The notes under the pieces are model-generated. The model saw nothing but the letters and a program-made list of their open reading frames with translations. It was not told where the DNA came from and searched no databases. The translations under genes and the position numbers were made by a program. A stretch of DNA of 64,000 nucleotides. Source: Duganella aquatilis. Its GTDB lineage: Bacteria > Pseudomonadota > Gammaproteobacteria > Burkholderiales > Burkholderiaceae_D. The number at the start of each line of letters is the position of its first letter. Position 1 is the first letter of the stretch. The DNA is taken from positions 1-64,000 of the forward strand of contig NZ_WKJL01000024.1 of assembly GCF_009674565.1 (NCBI RefSeq), written 5' to 3'. Positions 59,557-64,000 of the stretch are shown here, in pieces.

Positions 59557-59859
59557 ATGTCCCTGACCCTATCCGACGTAACCCGCATTGCCAAACTGGC
59601 CCAACTTGAGATGAGCGAACAGCAAAGCGCCACCGCGCTGGAGCAGCTGAACGGCATTTTCGCCCTGGCCGAACAGATGCAGGCGGTTGATACCGAAGGC
59701 GTCGCCCCGCTGAGCCATCCGCTGGCGGCGCACATGAATAACATCGCCCTGCGCCTGCGCGACGACGTGGCCAGCGAACCGAATCGCCGCGACGCCTATC
59801 AAACGGTAGCGCCCAAGACCCAGGACGGCCTGTACCTGGTGCCGAAAGTGATCGAATAA
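59557..59859 (+). CDS. gatC: Aspartyl/glutamyl-tRNA amidotransferase subunit C
   Basis: A 100-residue subunit of the GatCAB amidotransferase that converts Asp-tRNA(Asn) or Glu-tRNA(Gln) to the amide form. The N-terminal LTLSDVTRIAKLAQLEM and the central VDTEGVAPLSHPL motif are diagnostic. It clamps GatA to GatB. First gene of gatCAB. Confidence 0.95.
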   Translation: MSLTLSDVTRIAKLAQLEMSEQQSATALEQLNGIFALAEQMQAVDTEGVAPLSHPLAAHMNNIALRLRDDVASEPNRRDAYQTVAPKTQDGLYLVPKVIE

Positions 59860-59913
59860 GCCGCTTTAGCGCCCTGCCTTTTTGCACCGATCACGAATCT
59901 GAATTGAAACGCC

Positions 59914-61386
59914 ATGCATACCAAAACCATTAAAGAGCTGTCCGCCCTCCTGCAAAGCAAGACGATTACCGCCACCGAACTGGCCACCCAGTTCCTCGAC
60001 CGCATCGAGAAAAGCGACCTGAACGCCTTCCTGCACGTGGACCGCGCGCTGACCCTGGCGCAAGCGGCCGAAGCGGACGCCCGCCTCGCCGCCGGCACCG
60101 CCACGCCGCTGACCGGCGTGCCGATCGCCCACAAGGACATCTTCGTCACCAAGGACTGGCGCTCGACCGCCGGCTCCAAGATGCTGGCCAACTACGTCAG
60201 CCCGTTCGACGCCACCGTGGTGGAGAAGTTCCGCGCGGCCGGCATGGTCACGCTGGGCAAGCTGAATTGCGACGAATTCGCCATGGGTTCGGCCAATGAA
60301 AACTCGGCCTTCGGTCCGGTGAAAAATCCGTGGGACAAAAGCGCCGTGCCGGGCGGCTCGTCGGGCGGTTCCGCCGCCGCCGTGGCCGCGCGCCTGGCGC
60401 CGGGCGTCACCGGCACCGACACCGGCGGCTCGATCCGCCAGCCGGCCGCCTTCTGCGGCATCACCGGCATCAAGCCGACCTACGGCCGCGTGTCGCGCTA
60501 CGGCATGATCGCGTTTGCCTCGTCGCTGGACCAGGGCGGCCCGATGGCGCAGACCGCCGAAGACTGCGCGCTGCTGCTCAACGCCATGGCCGGCTTCGAC
60601 GAACGCGACTCGACCTCGCTGACGCCGGAACTGGGCGGCGTGGACGAAGACTTCACCCGCGAACTGGGCCAGCCGCTGACCGGCCTGCGCATCGGCGTGC
60701 CGAAAGAGTACTTCGGCGAAGGCCTGGCAAAAGACGTGGAAGACGCCGTGCGCGCCGCGCTGGCCAAGTACGTGGAGCTGGGCGCGACCCTGGTCGACAT
60801 CTCGCTGCCGAACACCGCGCTGTCGATCCCGGCCTACTACATGATCGCGCCGGCGGAAGCCTCGTCCAACCTGTCGCGCTTTGACGGCGTGCGCTTCGGC
60901 CATCGCGCCGACGGCTACAAGGATCTGCAGGACATGTACCGCAAGACCCGCGCCGAAGGCTTCGGCGCCGAGGTCAAACGCCGCATCATGGTCGGCACCT
61001 ATGTGCTGTGCCACGGCTACTACGACGCCTACTACCTCAAGGCGCAGAAGATCCGCCGCCTGATCGCGCAGGATTTCGAAAAAGTGCTGAACGGCCCGGA
61101 CGCCGTCTGCGACGTCATCATGGGGCCGGTGGCGCCAACTGTGGCCTGGGATCTGGGCGACAAATCGGACGATCCGGTGGCCGCCTACCTGGCCGACATC
61201 TACACGCTGTCGACCAGCCTGGCCGGTCTGCCTGGCATGTCGATCCCGGTCGGCTTCGGCGCGAAAGATCGCCCGGTCGGCCTGCAGATCATCGGCAAGC
61301 ACTTTGGTGAAGCCAAGCTGCTGAACGTCGCCCACGCTTACCAGCAGGCGACCGACTGGCACACCCGCGCTCCGGCCGGCATCTAA
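59914..61386 (+). CDS. gatA: Aspartyl/glutamyl-tRNA amidotransferase subunit A
   Basis: A 490-residue amidase-signature enzyme that releases ammonia from glutamine. The Lys-Ser-Ser triad is in IAHKDIF, GGSSGGSAAAVA and TDTGGSIRQPA. Length is normal. It follows gatC by 54 bases and is separated from gatB by a short repeat element. Confidence 0.96.
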   Translation: MHTKTIKELSALLQSKTITATELATQFLDRIEKSDLNAFLHVDRALTLAQAAEADARLAAGTATPLTGVPIAHKDIFVTKDWRSTAGSKMLANYVSPFDATVVEKFRAAGMVTLGKLNCDEFAMGSANENSAFGPVKNPWDKSAVPGGSSGGSAAAVAARLAPGVTGTDTGGSIRQPAAFCGITGIKPTYGRVSRYGMIAFASSLDQGGPMAQTAEDCALLLNAMAGFDERDSTSLTPELGGVDEDFTRELGQPLTGLRIGVPKEYFGEGLAKDVEDAVRAALAKYVELGATLVDISLPNTALSIPAYYMIAPAEASSNLSRFDGVRFGHRADGYKDLQDMYRKTRAEGFGAEVKRRIMVGTYVLCHGYYDAYYLKAQKIRRLIAQDFEKVLNGPDAVCDVIMGPVAPTVAWDLGDKSDDPVAAYLADIYTLSTSLAGLPGMSIPVGFGAKDRPVGLQIIGKHFGEAKLLNVAHAYQQATDWHTRAPAGI

Positions 61387-61394
61387 GAACAACC

Positions 61395-61455
61395 GTCATT
61401 CCCGCGCAGGCGGGAATCCATGCTGAGTATGGGTCCCCGCCTACGCGGGGACGAC
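61395..61455. repeat. Imperfect inverted repeat of the GTCATTCCCGCG class, gatA-gatB gap
   Basis: Two 27-base arms (61395-61421 and 61429-61455) match except for A/G or C/T changes that still allow G-U pairing; the loop is seven bases. The left arm is the common dispersed element with TCATTCCCGCG followed by GGCGGGAATCC. It is transcribed within the gatCAB operon. Confidence 0.85.
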
Positions 61456-61477
61456 AAGCTAACTAAGCGAGAATCAT

Positions 61478-62938
61478 ATGGAATGGGAAGTCGTCATCGG
61501 TATTGAGAACCACGTGCAGCTCACTACCGCATCAAAAATCTTCAGCGGCTCGCCGACCACCTTCGGCGCCGAGCCGAACACGCAAGCCAGCCCGGTGGAC
61601 CTGGCGCTGCCTGGCGTGCTGCCGGTCATGAACAAGCAGGCGGTCGACCGCGCCATCCGCTTCGGCCTGGCCGTTGGCGCCAAGATCGCGCCGGCGTCGA
61701 TCTTCGCCCGCAAAAACTACTTCTACCCTGACCTGCCGAAGGGCTACCAGATCAGCCAGTTCGAAGACCCTGTGGTCATCGGCGGCGCGGTCACCTTCGG
61801 CTACGAGAAGGATGGCGAATTCGTCACCCGCACCGTCAACCTGACGCGCGCGCACCTGGAAGAAGACGCCGGCAAGTCGCTGCACGAAGACTATGCGGGC
61901 ATGTCGGGCATCGACCTGAATCGCGCCGGCACGCCCCTGCTGGAAATCGTCTCCGAGCCGGAAATCCGCAGCGCCGCCGAAGCGGTCGCCTACTGCAAGG
62001 CGCTGCACTCGCTGGTGATGTGGCTGGGCGTCTGCGACGGCAATATGCAGGAAGGCTCGTTCCGCTGCGACATCAACGTCTCCGTGCGTCCGAAAGGCCA
62101 GAAGGAATTCGGCACCCGCTGCGAGATCAAGAACCTGAACTCCTTCCGCTTCATCGAAGAAGCCGTGCACGTGGAAGTGCGCCGCCAGATCGAGCTGATT
62201 GAAGACGGCGGCAAAGTGGTGCAGGCGACCCGCCTGTACGATCCGGACCGCAAGGAAACGCGCGAAATGCGCAGCAAGGAAGACGCCCAGGACTACCGCT
62301 ACTTCCCTGATCCGGACCTGCCGCCGCTGGTCATCTCCAGCGCCTGGATCGATCAGGTGAAAGCGGCGATGCCGGAACTGCCGGCCGCCATGCGCGCGCG
62401 CTTCGTCAGCGAATACGCGCTGCCGGACTACGACTCGCTGGTGCTGACGCAATCGAAAGCCATGGCGACCTACTTCGTCGCCGTGGTGGACGCCGCCGGC
62501 AAGGAGAACGCCAAGTCCGCCGCCAACTGGCTGATGGGCGACGTCTCGTCGACCCTGAACCGCGAAGGCGTGGACATCGCCGATGCGCCGGTCAAGCCTG
62601 CGCAGCTGGCGCTGATGCTGAAGCGGATCGCCGACGGCACCATCAACAACAAGACCGCCAAGGAACTGTTCGGCGACATGTGGGCCGCCAAGTCGGACGA
62701 CGACAACCTGGTCGACGCGCTGATCGAGTCGAAAGGCCTGAAGCAGATCTCCGACACCGGCGCGCTGGAAGCCATCGTCAACGAGGTCATTGCCAACAAC
62801 GAGAAATCGGTGGAGCAGTACCGCGCCGGCAAGGAAGCGGCGATCAACTCGCTGATCGGCCAGGCGATGAAAGCCTCGCGCGGCAAAGCCAATCCGGCGC
62901 AGCTGACCGAGCTGCTGAAAGCCAAGCTGGCCGGCTAA
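61478..62938 (+). CDS. gatB: Aspartyl/glutamyl-tRNA amidotransferase subunit B
   Basis: A 486-residue subunit that activates the mischarged tRNA and receives ammonia from GatA. It has the start MEWEVVIGIENHVQLTTASKIFSG, the catalytic cradle with YFYPDLPKGYQISQ and DLNRAGTPLLEIVSEPE, and the C-terminal GatB/YqeY helical domain ending in LLKAKLAG. Length is normal. Confidence 0.96.
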   Translation: MEWEVVIGIENHVQLTTASKIFSGSPTTFGAEPNTQASPVDLALPGVLPVMNKQAVDRAIRFGLAVGAKIAPASIFARKNYFYPDLPKGYQISQFEDPVVIGGAVTFGYEKDGEFVTRTVNLTRAHLEEDAGKSLHEDYAGMSGIDLNRAGTPLLEIVSEPEIRSAAEAVAYCKALHSLVMWLGVCDGNMQEGSFRCDINVSVRPKGQKEFGTRCEIKNLNSFRFIEEAVHVEVRRQIELIEDGGKVVQATRLYDPDRKETREMRSKEDAQDYRYFPDPDLPPLVISSAWIDQVKAAMPELPAAMRARFVSEYALPDYDSLVLTQSKAMATYFVAVVDAAGKENAKSAANWLMGDVSSTLNREGVDIADAPVKPAQLALMLKRIADGTINNKTAKELFGDMWAAKSDDDNLVDALIESKGLKQISDTGALEAIVNEVIANNEKSVEQYRAGKEAAINSLIGQAMKASRGKANPAQLTELLKAKLAG

Positions 62939-62954
62939 CCGCCGCCGCCCCGGC

Positions 62955-62990
62955 AACGCCCCGCCAGCGCAAGCTCGCGGGGCGTTTTTA
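62955..62990 (+). terminator. Terminator of gatCAB
   Basis: Ten-base stem AACGCCCCGC/GCGGGGCGTT (62955-62964 with 62977-62986) running into TTTTT. Confidence 0.93.
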
Positions 62991-63035
62991 CGTCGTCATG
63001 CTATGCTGGATCACCATCCACGGACGCCAATCGCC

Positions 63036-63398
63036 ATGACGGTTTTCCGCCTGCTGTTCCGCACTGCGGTGCTGTGCGTCATCCCGCTATCCTCCGCGCG
63101 CGCCGACAGCGGCTGGGATGGACTCGGCATGTTTCTCTACTTCGGCGTTATTCCTTTGCTGGCTTTACTGGCGGCCTTCCTGCTCAGCCTTGTCATCTCC
63201 AAAGCCCCGTGGCTGCACAAGTTGTGGGCAGCCATCGCGATTGCCGCCAGCCTGCTGCTTCTGATCATCCTGTCAGCCTCGCATACCTTGAATCCACCAC
63301 CCTTTCTCTTTTGGCTGCTCCCCGCTGCGGCATGGTGGGCAACGGCGCAAGGCTTACTCAGATTTACACGGCGGCGCGATGCGACGCGGCGTTATTGA
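63036..63398 (+). CDS. Small membrane protein of unknown function
   Basis: A 120-residue protein: a probable signal sequence (MTVFRLLFRTAVLCVIPLSSARA), then two or three hydrophobic segments (LGMFLYFGVIPLLALLAAFL, LWAAIAIAASLLLLIILSA, FLFWLLPAAAWWATA) and a basic tail RRRDATRRY. No known family is recognised. It follows the gat terminator and is separated from the next gene by 19 bases. Confidence 0.6.
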   Translation: MTVFRLLFRTAVLCVIPLSSARADSGWDGLGMFLYFGVIPLLALLAAFLLSLVISKAPWLHKLWAAIAIAASLLLLIILSASHTLNPPPFLFWLLPAAAWWATAQGLLRFTRRRDATRRY

Positions 63399-63417
63399 CG
63401 CATAATGGAAAACGATT

Positions 63418-63795
63418 ATGCGTACCCTGCTCACACTCCTCCTTATCGCCTGCTCCGCCGCGGCCCTGGCTGATCCGGTCGACGTCGACCAGATCAAGAA
63501 AGACCTGGCGAAGATCGACCGCGAGCTGCGCGCCGACACGCCGGCGGTGCCGGACTTCGGCAAGGACAAGCCGTTCGGCCGCGAGATCACCGAAATTGCC
63601 GACGCCTATATCGGCACCGGCGACGATTCGCGCGGCGTCTACGAATCGCCGGACGGCACCACCTACTACACCGAAACCATTCGCGGCAAAACCTCCTGCT
63701 CGATGACCGGCGCGGTCGGCAACCCCGCCGGCAAAGGCGGTGGCGCTACCAGGATCGAATGCCCAGCGTCGATGGCCAACTTCAAAAAGTATTGA
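63418..63795 (+). CDS. Small periplasmic protein of unknown function
   Basis: A 125-residue protein with a signal peptide (MRTLLTLLLIACSAAALA). The mature part has a charged helix (DVDQIKKDLAKIDRELRAD) and two cysteines (in KTSCSMTG and IECPASM) that could form a disulfide. No catalytic motif. It may be co-transcribed with the membrane protein upstream. Confidence 0.65.
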   Translation: MRTLLTLLLIACSAAALADPVDVDQIKKDLAKIDRELRADTPAVPDFGKDKPFGREITEIADAYIGTGDDSRGVYESPDGTTYYTETIRGKTSCSMTGAVGNPAGKGGGATRIECPASMANFKKY

Positions 63796-63878
63796 TACAG
63801 ATCAGCCAACCTCCAGCACACGCTTGGTAATCCATCGGGCACAAACCAGAATGAACGCTAGCCCAACAGGAGGCTTTC

Positions 63879-64000
63879 GTGCTGAGCATTTTCGATCTGG
63901 AAGCCATCTCTGCCGCGCGCCTGCAGGACGCCCGCGTGTTGTATGCCGCACGTCGTTTTGACGGGGCATATTATTTGGCGGGCTATTCTGTCGAACTGGC
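63879..64000 (+). CDS. HEPN-domain protein, 3' end outside the window
   Basis: A GTG start with an AGGAGG ribosome-binding site opens a frame that runs off the window after 40 residues. The visible part, ISAARLQDARVLYAARRFDG followed by AYYLAGYSVEL, matches the first helices of HEPN domains, where LAGYxVEL is a common motif. HEPN proteins are often the RNase half of a toxin pair with a MNT nucleotidyltransferase; the partner and the catalytic RxxxxH lie outside the window. Confidence 0.7.
   Translation, partial: MLSIFDLEAISAARLQDARVLYAARRFDGAYYLAGYSVEL

Overview
The window is about 65 % G+C, very densely coded, and reads as a stretch of chromosome from a member of the Oxalobacteraceae (Betaproteobacteria; Duganella, Massilia, Janthinobacterium and relatives). 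The reasons are the gene order gyrA-serC-pheA-hisC-tyrA-aroA-cmk-rpsA-ihfB-lapA-lapB-ugd-rfaE, a stand-alone heptose kinase, the birA-coaX-SPOR and mreBCD-mrdA-rodA-rlpA blocks, the codon use, and protein signatures such as the S1, MreC and OmpA N-termini. The genus assignment is inference; no 16S gene is present.

Layout. 1-3.7 kb: end of a DUF58 gene, a TgpA-type transglutaminase and a MltB-type lytic transglycosylase. 3.7-14.1 kb: accessory stretch with a small HTH-like protein, cysM, a cyclic-nucleotide-domain/thioredoxin-reductase-like fusion, a HEAT-repeat protein, a RAMA-like protein, a deacetylase/metallo-hydrolase pair, two unrecognised genes, a remnant of a duplicated gene, and a ComEA-like HhH protein. 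14.2-29.8 kb: a long minus-strand block for LPS heptose and UDP-glucuronate supply, LPS assembly control, IHF, ribosomal protein S1, CMP kinase, aromatic amino acid and serine biosynthesis, and DNA gyrase A. 30.2-34.8 kb: ompA, ubiG, a HAD phosphatase and two tandem paralogues of unknown function. 34.8-43.9 kb: O-acetylhomoserine sulfhydrylase, an ECF41-type sigma factor with its carboxymuconolactone decarboxylase target, a small low-GC patch with a broken gene beside ssrA (tmRNA), a repeat-rich coiled-coil protein, a TetR unit, an NAD-salvage pair, and azoR. 44-49.1 kb: a LysR regulator fused in frame to a SPOR domain, dsbA, an SDR, birA, coaX and a SPOR protein. 49.1-59.3 kb: the cell-elongation operon mreB-mreC-mreD-mrdA-rodA followed by a second rodA-mrdA pair and rlpA. 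59.5-64 kb: gatCAB, two small secreted or membrane proteins and the start of a HEPN gene.

How the genes work together. The elongation block encodes the MreB scaffold, its MreC/MreD linkers, two complete RodA/PBP2 polymerase-transpeptidase pairs and the septal lytic transglycosylase RlpA. The aromatic block feeds chorismate to tyrosine and phenylalanine, with HisC as a likely shared aminotransferase. The ECF41 gene and the gene after it both carry the exact group promoter TGTCACA-N16-CGTC, so the sigma factor very probably controls itself and its neighbour. Nicotinamidase-like and pncB genes overlap and form a nicotinamide-to-NaMN salvage unit.

Most unusual items: the LysR-SPOR chimera, the duplicated and order-inverted mrdA-rodA-rodA-mrdA arrangement, the paralogue pair with a cryptic GIY-YIG-like signature, the two exact ECF41 promoters (one leaving almost no 5' leader), the REPIN-like palindromes, and the gene remnant at 11.8 kb. 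No CRISPR array, prophage or complete insertion sequence was seen.
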